Below, one piece after another: positions 18,635 to 26,743 of a stretch of DNA of 64,000 bases. The notes below the pieces were generated by a model. It ran no database searches, was not told the DNA's origin, and saw only the letters and a list, made by a program, of their open reading frames with translations. Origin of the DNA: JAATFS01 sp037145635 (lineage in GTDB: Bacteria > Pseudomonadota > Gammaproteobacteria > Xanthomonadales > Xanthomonadaceae). Each line of letters opens with the position of its first letter. Positions within the stretch are counted from its first letter, which is position 1. Made by a program: the position numbers and the translations under genes. The stretch lies in assembly GCA_037145635.1 (NCBI GenBank), contig JBBCXB010000003.1, positions 248,001-312,000 of the forward strand, read 5' to 3'.

Positions 18635-18667
18635 CGAGCCCTTCGCCGTCCCGTGACGCCCGCGCCG

Positions 18668-19138
18668 ATGACCGACACCGACGTTCCCCTCCCCGCATTG
18701 CACTCGCTGCAGCGGCATTTCGCGGCCATGCCCCCGGTGGCGGCGATGCGGATCGCGGTCGACGGCTTCGAGGCCGGGGCGCTGCGCCTGCGCGCGCCGC
18801 TGCAGGCCAACCTCAACGACAAGGCCAACGCCTTCGGCGGCAGCCTGGCCTCGCTGATGACCCTGGCCGGTTGGGGCTGGCTGACCCTGCAGCTGCAGCG
18901 CGCCGGCCACGCCGCCGACGTCTACGTGGCCGACAGCCAGCTGCGCTATCTGGCGCCGGTGTACGAGGAGCTGGTGGCCACCGCGGCCCCGGGGCAGTCC
19001 GGCGACTGGACGGCGTTCCTGGCCACCTTCCGCCAGCGCGGCAAGGCGCGCATCGCCATGGCCGCGCAGGTGGTGCTGCAGTCCGGCCAGGCCGCGGCGA
19101 GCTTTTCCGGGCGCTTCGTGGCGCTCGCGAAGGGGTAG
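18668..19138 (+). CDS. YiiD-C-type hotdog thioesterase
   Basis: The 156-residue product resembles the C-terminal thioesterase domain of YiiD, a hotdog-fold putative acyl-CoA/acyl-ACP thioesterase. The motif NDKANAFGGSLASLMTLAGW lies on the central helix and contains the expected Asn and acidic/Gly positions. Later strands include ADSQLRYLAPV. The acetyltransferase half present in E. coli YiiD is absent. The start at 18668 (MTDTDVPLPA) is the first ATG with a plausible N-terminus and diverges from hemD over 46 bp. The physiological substrate is unknown. Confidence 0.82.
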   Translation: MTDTDVPLPALHSLQRHFAAMPPVAAMRIAVDGFEAGALRLRAPLQANLNDKANAFGGSLASLMTLAGWGWLTLQLQRAGHAADVYVADSQLRYLAPVYEELVATAAPGQSGDWTAFLATFRQRGKARIAMAAQVVLQSGQAAASFSGRFVALAKG

Positions 19139-19168
19139 GATGCCGCTTCGTCCATCGGGGGAAAACGC

Positions 19169-19591
19169 ATGCGTGATCGGTTGCAACTGTGGCTCGTGCT
19201 GGGATTGATGGCGGTGGCGGGCCTGGCCGACGCCGGCAGCCGGGCGCAGCGGCGCGCGCTGGAGGAGATGCAGACTGCCTATGCGGCGGCGATCCGCTGG
19301 AGCGATTTCGACACCGTGGCGCAGATGGTCGACCCGGAATACCGCCGGGCGCACCCGCAGACCGATCTCGAAAACGCGCGCTACCAGCAGGTCCAGGTGT
19401 CCGGCTACCGCGAGCTGCGGGTGGCCGAGGGCGCGGACGGCAGCGTGGTGCGCGAGGCCGAGATCCGGGTGATCAACCGCAACACCCAGGCCGAACGCAG
19501 CGTGCGCTGCAGCGAGGTCTGGCGCTGGGACCCGCAGCGCAAGCAGTGGTGGCTGGCCAACGGGCCGCCCGACCTGTGGCAGGGGCAATGA
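19169..19591 (+). CDS. Small secreted hypothetical protein, NTF2-like in appearance
   Basis: The 140-residue precursor has a signal peptide (hydrophobic LWLVLGLMAVAGLADA, cleavage near residue 22). The mature domain of ~118 residues starts with a long helix, contains FDTVAQMVDPEYR, and ends in strands with SEVWRWDPQRKQWWLA. This pattern recalls NTF2-like/SnoaL-fold proteins, but I cannot assign a family. It is probably periplasmic. AGGATG and GGGGGAAAA lie upstream of the ATG. It follows the thioesterase gene by 30 bp on the same strand. Confidence 0.7.
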   Translation: MRDRLQLWLVLGLMAVAGLADAGSRAQRRALEEMQTAYAAAIRWSDFDTVAQMVDPEYRRAHPQTDLENARYQQVQVSGYRELRVAEGADGSVVREAEIRVINRNTQAERSVRCSEVWRWDPQRKQWWLANGPPDLWQGQ

Positions 19592-19691
19592 CGGCGGCCC
19601 GATCCGCCGTTCGCCCCGCCCGTGCGGCAGGGTGCGATGGCTCGCTCCGCCTGTGCGACAATCCCCGCCCGCTTCATCGACCCGTCATCCC

Positions 19692-20126
19692 GTGAATTTC
19701 GAAGAGCTGCAGGCCTTTGTCGGCCGCAACCCCATGCTGTCGCTGGCCCTGGTGGGCCTGACCGTCGCCATCGTCGTCACCGAGATCGCGCGCCTGTTCC
19801 GCGGCTACACCGCGCTCAAGCCCGCCGAGCTGACCCGCCTGATCAACCGCGAGGACGCGCGCGTGCTGGACCTGTCGGCCACGGCCGACTTCGAGAAGGG
19901 CCACATCGCCGGCAGCCGCAACGTGGCGCCGAGCAAGTTCGACCCCGAAGGCAAGCTGCTGGCCGGCGCCAAGGCCAGCCCGGTGGTGATGGTGTGCCGC
20001 AACGGCACCGCCTCGGCCGCCGCCGCCAAGCGCCTCAAGAAGGCCGGGTTCGAGAAGGTCTACTGGCTCGACGGCGGCACCGCCGCCTGGCAGATGGCCG
20101 AGCTGCCGCTGGTCAAGGGCCGCTGA
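19692..20126 (+). CDS. Membrane-anchored rhodanese-domain protein
   Basis: The 144-residue protein has one N-terminal transmembrane helix (residues ~16-35) and a single rhodanese domain. Landmarks are LDLSATADFEKGHIAGSRNV, the active-site loop VMVCRNGTAS with the catalytic Cys, and VYWLDGGTAAWQM. It could carry persulfide sulfur or act as a phosphatase-like fold, facing the cytoplasm or periplasm. A GTG at 19692 is the start; in-frame ATGs upstream fall in the non-coding gap. A rhodanese gene next to secB (and in many genomes grxC) is a common gammaproteobacterial arrangement. Confidence 0.88.
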   Translation: MNFEELQAFVGRNPMLSLALVGLTVAIVVTEIARLFRGYTALKPAELTRLINREDARVLDLSATADFEKGHIAGSRNVAPSKFDPEGKLLAGAKASPVVMVCRNGTASAAAAKRLKKAGFEKVYWLDGGTAAWQMAELPLVKGR

Positions 20127-20238
20127 GCCGCACCGTGCGTGGCGGGCCGCCAGGCCCGCGCGGGCGGCGTGAGATACTTGCCGTTCAACGCATGCACCCC
20201 AACACCGCTTCAATCACCGAACGCTTCTGGAGTTAGGA

Positions 20239-20754
20239 ATGTCCGACGAAATCATCAACGGCGCCGCCGCGCCGGCCGACGCCGCCGCTGGCCCCGCCTT
20301 CACCATCGAGAAGATCTACGTCAAGGACGTTTCCTTCGAGTCCCCGAATGCGCCGGCGGTGTTCAACGACGCCGCGCAGCCGGAGCTGCAGCTGAACCTC
20401 AACCAGAAGGTGCAGCGCCTCAACGAGAACGCCTTCGAGGTCGTGCTGGCGGTGACCCTGACCTGCACCGCCGGCGGCAAGACCGCCTACGTGGCCGAAG
20501 TGCAGCAGGCCGGCGTGTTCGGCCTGGTCGGCCTGGAGCCGCAGGCGATCGACGTGCTGCTCGGCACCCAGTGCCCGAACATCCTGTTCCCCTACGTGCG
20601 CACCCTGGTCAGCGACCTGATCCAGGCCGGCGGCTTCCCGCCGTTCTACCTGCAGCCGATCAACTTCGAGGCGCTGTACGCCGAGACCCTGCGCCAGCGC
20701 TCGCAGGGCGAGGGCACCTCGCTGGCCGATTCCGAGCCGGCCGGCAACGCCTGA
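20239..20754 (+). CDS. secB: Protein-export chaperone SecB
   Basis: SecB is a tetrameric cytosolic chaperone that keeps preproteins unfolded and delivers them to SecA. The 171-residue product has the full conserved core. It includes IEKIYVKDVSFESPNAP near residue 28 and the C-terminal helix region CPNILFPYVRTLVSDLIQAGGFPPFYLQPINFEALY. An Ala-rich N-terminal extension and an acidic C-terminus are typical for xanthomonads. GGAGTTAGGA precedes the ATG. It is followed by gpsA after 19 bp, a widely conserved pair. Confidence 0.97.
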   Translation: MSDEIINGAAAPADAAAGPAFTIEKIYVKDVSFESPNAPAVFNDAAQPELQLNLNQKVQRLNENAFEVVLAVTLTCTAGGKTAYVAEVQQAGVFGLVGLEPQAIDVLLGTQCPNILFPYVRTLVSDLIQAGGFPPFYLQPINFEALYAETLRQRSQGEGTSLADSEPAGNA

Positions 20755-20773
20755 GCGGCGGCCTGACCTGCGG

Positions 20774-21799
20774 ATGAGCGATCCGAAATCGAAAATCGCC
20801 GTTCTCGGCGCCGGTTCCTGGGGCACGGCCCTGGCGGCGCTTGTCGCACGGCACGGTCATCCGACCGTGCTGTGGGGCCGGGACGCCACGATGGTCGAGG
20901 CCATCGACGGCCGCCACGAGAATCCCCGTTACCTGCCCGGCATCCCGCTGCCGGAGACGCTGCGCGCCACCACCGACCTGGCCACGGCCGTCGACGGCGC
21001 GGGCTGGATCCTGGTGGTGGTGCCCTCGCATGCCTTCACCGAGACGGTGCGGCTGCTGGCACCGCTGCGGCCGGCCGGCGCCGGCGTGGCCTGGGCGACC
21101 AAGGGCTTCGAGCCCGGCTCGGGCCGCTTCCTGCACGAAGTCGCCGGTGAGATCCTCGGCCCGGACGTGCCGCTGGCAGTGGTCACCGGCCCGTCGTTCG
21201 CCAAGGAGGTCACCCAGGGCCTGCCCACTGCGATCACCGTGCATGCCGACGATACGGCCTTCGCGCAGGAGGTGGCCGAGGCCATGCACGGGCCGACCTT
21301 CCGCGCCTACACCGGCGACGACATGGTCGGCGCCGAACTCGGCGGTGCGATGAAGAACGTGCTGGCGGTGGCCACCGGTGTGGCCGACGGCATGCAGCTG
21401 GGCCTCAACGCCCGCGCCGGCCTGATCACTCGCGGCCTCAACGAGATGCTGCGGCTGGCCGCGGCGATCGGCGCGCGGCCGGAGACCTTGATGGGCCTGG
21501 CCGGGCTGGGAGACCTGGTGCTGACCTGCACCGGCGACCTGTCGCGCAACCGGCGGCTGGGCCTGGCGCTGGGCCGTGGCCAGAGCCTCGGCGACGCGGT
21601 TCGCGAGATCGGCCAGGTGGTCGAGTCGGTCCAGACCGCCGACGAGGTGATGCGCCAGGCCGAGCAGCACGGCATCGAGCTGCCGATCTCCAACGCGGTG
21701 CGCGCCGTGCTGCACGGCGAGATCACTCCCGGGGCCGGCCTGCAGGGGCTGTTGTCGCGCGAACAGAAACCGGAATACCCGGACACCTTGTTCAAGTAG
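20774..21799 (+). CDS. gpsA: Glycerol-3-phosphate dehydrogenase [NAD(P)+]
   Basis: GpsA reduces dihydroxyacetone phosphate to sn-glycerol-3-phosphate, the backbone for phospholipids. The 341-residue enzyme has the N-terminal Rossmann motif LGAGSWGTALA (residues 11-21). The substrate-domain signature GAELGGAMKNVLAVATGVADGM carries the catalytic lysine, and GLAGLGDLVLTCTGDLSRNRR follows. Gene order secB-gpsA is conserved. A rho-independent terminator follows 35 bp downstream. Confidence 0.97.
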   Translation: MSDPKSKIAVLGAGSWGTALAALVARHGHPTVLWGRDATMVEAIDGRHENPRYLPGIPLPETLRATTDLATAVDGAGWILVVVPSHAFTETVRLLAPLRPAGAGVAWATKGFEPGSGRFLHEVAGEILGPDVPLAVVTGPSFAKEVTQGLPTAITVHADDTAFAQEVAEAMHGPTFRAYTGDDMVGAELGGAMKNVLAVATGVADGMQLGLNARAGLITRGLNEMLRLAAAIGARPETLMGLAGLGDLVLTCTGDLSRNRRLGLALGRGQSLGDAVREIGQVVESVQTADEVMRQAEQHGIELPISNAVRAVLHGEITPGAGLQGLLSREQKPEYPDTLFK

Positions 21800-21834
21800 C
21801 CGCCTGTTCAAGTCACCGCCTAGAGCTGAAAACG

Positions 21835-21864
21835 AAAACCCGGCCTCGCGCCGGGTTTTTCTTT
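21835..21864 (+). terminator. Rho-independent terminator of gpsA
   Basis: CCCGGC (21839-21844), loop ctcgc, GCCGGG (21850-21855), then TTTTTCTTT. Flanking A and T runs extend the stem. It closes the secB-gpsA unit. Confidence 0.9.
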
Positions 21865-21945
21865 GCACGCCACTCGGGTAACGGCCACTCGACCCGCTGT
21901 CCGGACCCCACCCATTCCCCCCTCCCGATTCCCCATTCCCGGCCC

Positions 21946-21978
21946 AAAAAAAGAAGCCCGGTCAGGGGACCGGGCTTC
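21946..21978 (-). terminator. Rho-independent terminator of the ax21-type gene
   Basis: A perfect 10-bp stem (21953-21962 and 21969-21978) with a 6-nt loop is followed on the minus strand by a uridine run (seven A residues at 21946-21952 on the plus strand). It lies 50 bp beyond the Ax21-family stop codon. Confidence 0.9.
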
Positions 21979-22028
21979 CTCAGATGCGGCGCGGGAGAGA
22001 GAGTCGCGCCGCAGTCACGCGATACGGC

Positions 22029-22628
22029 TTACCAGCTGAAGCGCGGGCCGACCGACCATTCCTTGTTGCCGTCGCCATCCATGCGGATGTCGCCGTTGAT
22101 GCCCCAGTTCTGGTTGAGCTTCACCTGGGCGCCGAGGCGGCCGTAGAAGGTGTCGTCCAGATCGATGCCGCGCTTCTTCGAGTAGTCCTCGTAACCCGCC
22201 AGGGCATAGACCTCGAAGTGCTCACCGAAGGCGGTGCGCAGGCCGGTCTCGACGCTGAAACCGTCGAAGTTCACGTTCGGGGTGTCTAGGTCCAGCTTGC
22301 GGTAGGAAGCACGAGCGACCCAGTCGGTGCTGGTGGCGATCTCGTGGTTGTAGCTGATGCCGAGGCCCCACTGCTGGACGTCGAAGTCCGAGCTCTCGAA
22401 CACGCTGTTGTTGTCGTCGGCGTTCTGCTTGCTGTAGTCGCCGAACACGCTCCAGTTCGGGGTGAAGGCGTAGGAGCCCTTGAAGCCCCAACCGTCGCCG
22501 TCGCGGCTGTCGGTGGGAGTGCGCACGTAGTCGCCTTCGACGTAGCTGTAGGACAGGCCTTCAGCAGCGGACGCGGCGAACGGCAGGGTGGCGAGCAGGC
22601 CGAGAGCCAGCAGGGAGATCTTCTTCAT
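22029..22628 (-). CDS. ax21: Ax21-family outer-membrane beta-barrel protein
   Basis: The 199-residue precursor has a signal peptide (cleavage after FAASA) and a mature part built of alternating amphipathic strands. It ends in an aromatic C-terminal residue (GPRFSW), the outer-membrane insertion signal. Its N-terminus AEGLSYSYVEGDYV and overall pattern match the Ax21 family of Xanthomonas and Stenotrophomonas. Signalling claims once made for Ax21 in Xanthomonas are disputed and partly retracted; a small eight-stranded porin-like barrel is the safer view. The long AT-rich leader region and strong terminator suggest a well-expressed monocistronic gene. AGATCTTC just after the start and GAACATGAAG initiation context support the ATG at 22628. 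Confidence 0.88.
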   Translation of the reverse strand: MKKISLLALGLLATLPFAASAAEGLSYSYVEGDYVRTPTDSRDGDGWGFKGSYAFTPNWSVFGDYSKQNADDNNSVFESSDFDVQQWGLGISYNHEIATSTDWVARASYRKLDLDTPNVNFDGFSVETGLRTAFGEHFEVYALAGYEDYSKKRGIDLDDTFYGRLGAQVKLNQNWGINGDIRMDGDGNKEWSVGPRFSW

Positions 22629-22719
22629 GTTCGGATACCTGTACTTATTGGTTTGGGCCGGCGCTGAGGCGATTGCCGTTCGCTGCCGAGATGTAAATTC
22701 TCCGTTATTCGATGGAATC

Positions 22720-22758
22720 CCCCCTGAACTCGGGACTTACTCCGGGATAAACAGGGGG
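22720..22758. repeat. Inverted repeat ~90-130 bp upstream of the ax21-type start
   Basis: CCCCCTG (22720-22726) and CAGGGGG (22752-22758) could pair across a 25-nt loop that itself has partial complementarity (CGGGA/TCCGG). It may be a leader structure or an operator. Confidence 0.35.
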
Positions 22759-22811
22759 TGTCTATTCAGGGTGTATCTCTTGTATTGCGAGGCGCGGTAG
22801 TGCGCGTATTC

Positions 22812-22840
22812 AGCGCGTGAAAATCAGCCCTTCACGCGCT
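22812..22840. promoter_or_regulatory. Perfect 10-bp inverted repeat upstream of the ax21-type gene
   Basis: AGCGCGTGAA (22812-22821) and TTCACGCGCT (22831-22840) are exact reverse complements with a 9-bp spacer, ~185-210 bp upstream of the ATG. The symmetry suggests a dimeric regulator site; the regulator is unknown. Confidence 0.45.
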
Positions 22841-23065
22841 TGAAAAGCAGGGTTTGTGCTGCGCCGCAAGGCTTTCGGCCAATTTCGTTTCGCGCTGCAC
22901 CCGCACATTCGTCACGCCGCGCGTGGCCCCGCGTGGACGAAAATCGGACATTACCGAAGATGCATCACAATTTTCCCGAAAATCGTCGTGTCATCTTCGA
23001 AGGGTAGGGATTTTCTGATTTTGCGGCCGTCCTGAAACCGGTCGTTCGCGCCACGAGGATGGCGA

Positions 23066-23425
23066 TCAGCCGCGCGCCGGAAGTATTTCCAGGACCGCCT
23101 CGCTGGGCCGCGCCAGGCGCGTGCCCAGTTCGGTCTCGACGAACGGACGCTCGATCAGGACCGGGTGCGCGAGCATCGCATCGAGCAGCGCCGCGTCGTC
23201 CAGGCATGGATCGTCCAGGCCCAGTGAATGGAACAGCGGTTCCTTGCGTCGCAGGGCCGCGCGCACGCTCAGGCCGGCGCGCCCGATCAACGCGGCCAGC
23301 CGTTCGCGCGAGGGCGGGCAGGCCAGGTACTCGACGATCTCCGGCTCGACGCCGGCCTGGCGCAGCAGCGCCAGGGTGCGGCGCGAGGTGCTGCAGGCGG
23401 GGTTGTGAAAGATGACGGCTTTCAT
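23066..23425 (-). CDS. arsC: ArsC-family (glutaredoxin-dependent) arsenate reductase-like protein
   Basis: The 119-residue protein has the ArsC thioredoxin-like fold with the active-site loop FHNPACSTSRRTL (Cys11). Arginines lie at the positions that stabilise arsenate in the plasmid enzyme: the RR pair near residue 60, Arg93 in LIERPFV, and Arg106 in LARPSEAVLEIL. The usual loop is CGTSRNT; here it is CSTSRRT, a mild deviation. No arsenical pump or ArsR lies nearby, so this is a housekeeping chromosomal copy whose arsenate activity is unproven. The start could be 23431 (two extra residues). Confidence 0.85.
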   Translation of the reverse strand: MKAVIFHNPACSTSRRTLALLRQAGVEPEIVEYLACPPSRERLAALIGRAGLSVRAALRRKEPLFHSLGLDDPCLDDAALLDAMLAHPVLIERPFVETELGTRLARPSEAVLEILPARG

Positions 23426-23628
23426 GGGCATGTGCTGAAAGGAGAGGTGAGGACGGTATGGCGCATGGGGCGCCACGACCCTGCCAGCGTAGTGGCTTCG
23501 CGCCGCTGCCGTGCGAGCGCGCTCCGATGCCACAGCGTGCCCGGCCCGGCGTCCGCCCGGCCCATTGCCCACATTCGCCTTACGGCGCCCGTGCCAGCAT
23601 CGGCTCCCCCCTCTGATGGAGCCCGCTC

Positions 23629-25353
23629 GTGGCTAAGCCCAATCTCGCCCGCCTGCTCGCCGAGACCCTGCACAGCGCCGGGGTCGAGCGCATCTGGGGG
23701 GTGACCGGCGACAGCCTCAACGGGCTGACCGACGCCTTGCGCCAGATGCAGAGCATCGAATGGATGCACGTGCGCCATGAGGAGGTCGCCGCGTTCGCCG
23801 CCGGCGCCGAGGCGGCGGTCACCGGCCGCCTGGCGGTCTGCGCCGGCAGCTGCGGGCCGGGCAACCTGCACCTGATCAACGGCCTGTTCGACTGCCACCG
23901 CAGCCACCAGCCGGTGCTGGCGATCGCCGCGCACATCCCCTCTTCCGAGATCGGGCTGAGCTACTTCCAGGAGACGCATCCGCAGGAACTGTTCCGCGAG
24001 TGCAGCCACTACGTCGAGATGGTGACCCACCCGGCGCAGATGCCGGAGGTGCTGCACCGTGCGATGCGCACGGCGATCCTGCGCCAGGGCGTGGCGGTGG
24101 TGGTGATTCCGGGCGACATCGCGCTGCTGGAGGCGCCCAAGGGCGCCGGCACCCAGTGGCCGCCGCTGACGCCGCCGCGCGTGCTGCCGGCCGAGAGCGA
24201 CCTGCAGCGGCTGGTCGAGGTGCTCGACGGCAGCGAAGCGGTGACGCTGCTGTGCGGCAGCGGCTGCGCCGGCGCGCACGACGCGGTGGTGGCGCTGGCC
24301 GACACGCTCGGTGCACCGGTGGTGCATGCGCTGCGCGGCAAGGAGCACGTGGAGTGGGACAACCCGTTCGATGTCGGCATGACCGGCCTGATCGGCTTCA
24401 GCTCCGGCTACCACGCCATGCTCAACTGCGACACCTTGCTGATGCTGGGCACCGACTTTCCGTACCGGCAGTTCTATCCCACCGACGCCAAGGTGATCCA
24501 GATCGACCACGATCCGGCCGCGCTGGGCCGGCGCACCCCGCTGCACCTGGGCATCGCGGCCGACGTGGGCGAGACCCTGGCCGCACTGCAGCCACGCCTG
24601 CAGCGGCGCGAGCGGCGCCGGTTCCTGGACAAGTCGCTGGCGCACTACCGCAAGGCGCGGGAGGACCTGGACGAACTGGCCGTGGCCGACGCGCCCGGCA
24701 GGCCGCTGCATCCGCAGTTCGTCACGCGGCTGGTGAGCGAGCTCGCCGACGACGATGCGGTGTTCACCTGCGACGTCGGCACGCCGACGGTGTGGGCGGC
24801 GCGCTATCTGCGCATGAACGGGCGCCGCCGCCTGCTCGGCTCCTTCAGCCATGGCTCGATGGCCAATGCGATGCCGCAGGCGCTGGGCGTGCAGGCGGCC
24901 TTCCCGCAGCGGCAGGTGATCTCGCTGTCGGGCGACGGCGGCTTCTCGATGCTGATGGGCGACTTCATCTCGCTGGCGCAGCTCGGCCTGCCGGTGAAGG
25001 TGGTGGTCTACAACAACGGCTCGCTCGGCTTCGTGGCGATGGAGATGAAATCGGCCGGCTACCTGGATACCGGCACCGACCTGAGCAACCCGGACTTCGC
25101 GGCGATGAGCAACGCGATGGGCATCCTCGGGCTGCGCGTGGACGAGTCGGCGCAACTGGAGCCGGCGCTGCGCCAGGCGTTCGCGCATCCCGGGCCGGCA
25201 CTGGTGGACGTGCGCGTGGCCAGCCAGGAGCTCGCGGTGCCGCCGGCGATCAAGCTGGAACAGGCCAAGGGCATGGGGCTGTACCTGCTCAAGGCGGTGA
25301 TGAGCGGGCGCGGCGACGAGGTGGTGGCGCTGGTGAAGACCAACCTGCGCTGA
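23629..25353 (+). CDS. poxB: Pyruvate dehydrogenase (quinone) / pyruvate oxidase
   Basis: PoxB decarboxylates pyruvate to acetate and CO2 and passes electrons to membrane quinone using ThDP and FAD. The 574-residue length matches E. coli PoxB. Visible features are the N-terminal VTGDSLNGLTDAL, the catalytic ThDP glutamate Glu51 in VRHEEVAAF, and the C-terminal ThDP/Mg motif starting GDGG at residue 435 and ending in the NN pair near 462. The C-terminal helix AIKLEQAKGMGLYLLKAV resembles the lipid-activation tail. GTG is the start, with GGAG seven bases upstream. It is divergent from the arsC-like gene. Confidence 0.94.
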   Translation: MAKPNLARLLAETLHSAGVERIWGVTGDSLNGLTDALRQMQSIEWMHVRHEEVAAFAAGAEAAVTGRLAVCAGSCGPGNLHLINGLFDCHRSHQPVLAIAAHIPSSEIGLSYFQETHPQELFRECSHYVEMVTHPAQMPEVLHRAMRTAILRQGVAVVVIPGDIALLEAPKGAGTQWPPLTPPRVLPAESDLQRLVEVLDGSEAVTLLCGSGCAGAHDAVVALADTLGAPVVHALRGKEHVEWDNPFDVGMTGLIGFSSGYHAMLNCDTLLMLGTDFPYRQFYPTDAKVIQIDHDPAALGRRTPLHLGIAADVGETLAALQPRLQRRERRRFLDKSLAHYRKAREDLDELAVADAPGRPLHPQFVTRLVSELADDDAVFTCDVGTPTVWAARYLRMNGRRRLLGSFSHGSMANAMPQALGVQAAFPQRQVISLSGDGGFSMLMGDFISLAQLGLPVKVVVYNNGSLGFVAMEMKSAGYLDTGTDLSNPDFAAMSNAMGILGLRVDESAQLEPALRQAFAHPGPALVDVRVASQELAVPPAIKLEQAKGMGLYLLKAVMSGRGDEVVALVKTNLR

Positions 25354-25398
25354 GCGCGCGGGCCTGCCGGACGCCGGCGCCGGACGCGCCGGCCGGGG

Positions 25399-25878
25399 TC
25401 ACTGCCCGCCGGCGAAGCCCCATTGCCGCCACGCTTCGAACACCATCACCGCGACGGTGTTGGACAGGTTGAGGCTGCGGTTGTCCGGGCGCATCGGCAG
25501 GCGCAGGCGCCGGCCCTCGGGCAGGGCGGCGAGCACGTCCTCCGGCAGGCCTCGCGTCTCCGGGCCGAACAGGAAGGCATCGCCGTCGGCGAAGGCCGGG
25601 GTGTCGTAGCGCACGCTGCCGCGGGTGCTCAGGGCGAACAGCCGCCGCGGCGCGATGGCCGACAGGGCGGTGTCGAGGTCGGCATGCACCTGCAGCGGCG
25701 CGTACTCGTGGTAGTCCAGGCCGGCGCGCTTGAGCTGGCGGTCGCTGAGGTCGAAGCCGAGCGGCTCGATCAGGTGCAGCCGCGCGCCGGTGTTGGCGCA
25801 GAGACGGATCACGTTGCCGGTGTTGGGCGGTATTTCGGGCTGGAACAGCAGGACGTGGAGCGTGGGAGCGGCGGTCAT
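25399..25878 (-). CDS. trmL: tRNA (cytidine/uridine(34)-2'-O)-methyltransferase TrmL
   Basis: TrmL is a SPOUT methyltransferase that 2'-O-methylates the wobble base of certain tRNA-Leu species. The 159-residue protein contains the three SPOUT motifs: PEIPPNTGNVIRLCANTG (residues 14-31), FLFGPETRGLP (103-112), and MRPDNRSLNLSNTVAVMV at the knot. The ATG at 25878 is preceded by a TACACT hexamer exactly six bases away, suggesting a leaderless message. It is convergent with poxB. Confidence 0.95.
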   Translation of the reverse strand: MTAAPTLHVLLFQPEIPPNTGNVIRLCANTGARLHLIEPLGFDLSDRQLKRAGLDYHEYAPLQVHADLDTALSAIAPRRLFALSTRGSVRYDTPAFADGDAFLFGPETRGLPEDVLAALPEGRRLRLPMRPDNRSLNLSNTVAVMVFEAWRQWGFAGGQ

Positions 25879-25884
25879 CGCGCC

Positions 25885-25890
25885 AGTGTA
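25885..25890 (-). promoter_or_regulatory. -10-like element of trmL
   Basis: TACACT on the minus strand, then six bases (ggcgcg), then the trmL ATG. The spacing puts the predicted transcript start on the A of the start codon. Confidence 0.5.
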
Positions 25891-25915
25891 GCCGGCGGCC
25901 CTGGCGGCGCGGACC

Positions 25916-26350
25916 TCAGTAGTGCGCCGCGTTCCGGGCCAGGCCGCCGAGCAGGGCTTCCAGCTCGACCGGCGAGGCCTGCAGGTGCGGCATCGGCAAC
26001 TGCACGATGACCTGGCCGACCAGGGTGGCGATCGCATCGGCGGCGACCGGGGCCCTGGCCGGGGCCGGGCGGGCGCCGCGCAGGCCGGCGTCGGGCCGCA
26101 CCTGGACCGCGGCCAGCGTGACGATGCGCTCGGCGCCGGCCGCCTCGGCCAGGAGGTCCGCCGAGGGCCGTACCTGCACCGCGTCCAGGGTGGGGATGGC
26201 GCTGTCGTGCTCGTGTTGCTGCTGGGCGACCTGCTCCGGCGAGGGGCGCACCTGCACGGTGTCCAGGGTGACCAGGGTGGCGGCGTGGGCGGTGCAGAAG
26301 AGCGAGCCGGCGGCAAGGACCAGGGCGGTGGCGAGCGAGCGAGTGTTCAT
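25916..26350 (-). CDS. Secreted VQVRP-repeat protein, function unknown
   Basis: I do not recognise a family. The 144-residue precursor has a signal peptide (cleavage near AHAA, residue 24). It then carries three imperfect repeats with the core VQVRP: TLDTVQVRPSPEQV (residues ~28-41), TLDAVQVRPSADLL (~54-67) and TLAAVQVRPDAGL (~78-90), spaced 26 and 24 residues apart. A C-terminal hydrophobic/amphipathic segment (VGQVIVQLPMPHL) follows. The product should be periplasmic or extracellular. The codon bias is native. It is the 5' neighbour of trmL on the same strand, 37 bp away. Confidence 0.72.
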   Translation of the reverse strand: MNTRSLATALVLAAGSLFCTAHAATLVTLDTVQVRPSPEQVAQQQHEHDSAIPTLDAVQVRPSADLLAEAAGAERIVTLAAVQVRPDAGLRGARPAPARAPVAADAIATLVGQVIVQLPMPHLQASPVELEALLGGLARNAAHY

Positions 26351-26743
26351 GATGGGCCTGTTGGTGTTGGTGATCAGTGGTGTGGTAGCAATGTAGTACA
26401 CCGGATCGGACGGCGCAAGAACTGCCTGAGGGTTTTTGTTTTTGTTAAGCATCCAGTCATATTTGCGTTGGCCGACAGGCTGCGCACGGCTTTGAAGCAC
26501 ATTGCGTGCCATCGGCAAGTGATTGGTTGTAAAGGCATTTATGCTGGGCCGGGTGTCCGCTGCCCGGACAGCGGACGTCGCCTGGCGGCCGGCGCAGCCA
26601 TGCGAGCCGCGGCCCGGGGCGGCACGGCAGCGACCCGGGCCGCGTCCGCCACGGCGTCCCGCCGCCCCGGCATGGACGACATGCATCACCAATTCATCCA
26701 CCTGCGGCACAATCCGGACTCCCCTGTCCTGCTGGCCACCGCG
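26351..26743. other. Intergenic region upstream of the VQVRP-repeat and DUF4156 genes
   Basis: 393 bp containing the divergent promoters of the two secreted-protein genes. The part at 26390-26540 is AT-rich. One clear hairpin (26555-26576) is present. Frames here lack initiation signals and family resemblance. Confidence 0.5.
26555..26576. repeat. 8-bp perfect hairpin
   Basis: GTCCGCTG (26555-26562), loop cccgga, CAGCGGAC (26569-26576). It has no T-run and lies ~170 bp upstream of the DUF4156 lipoprotein gene. Role unknown. Confidence 0.4.

Larger units (their letters stand above)
22629..23065. other. AT-rich intergenic region between ax21-type and ArsC-like genes
   Basis: 437 bp without a credible gene, clearly lower in GC than the flanks. 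It holds the promoter of the ax21-type gene and two inverted repeats described separately. Short frames here have no ribosome-binding site or family resemblance. Confidence 0.6.

Noticed and set aside
22588..22800. Possible 70-residue protein upstream of the Ax21-type gene
   Set aside because: It overlaps the ax21 start antisense, lacks a ribosome-binding site and has no recognisable features.
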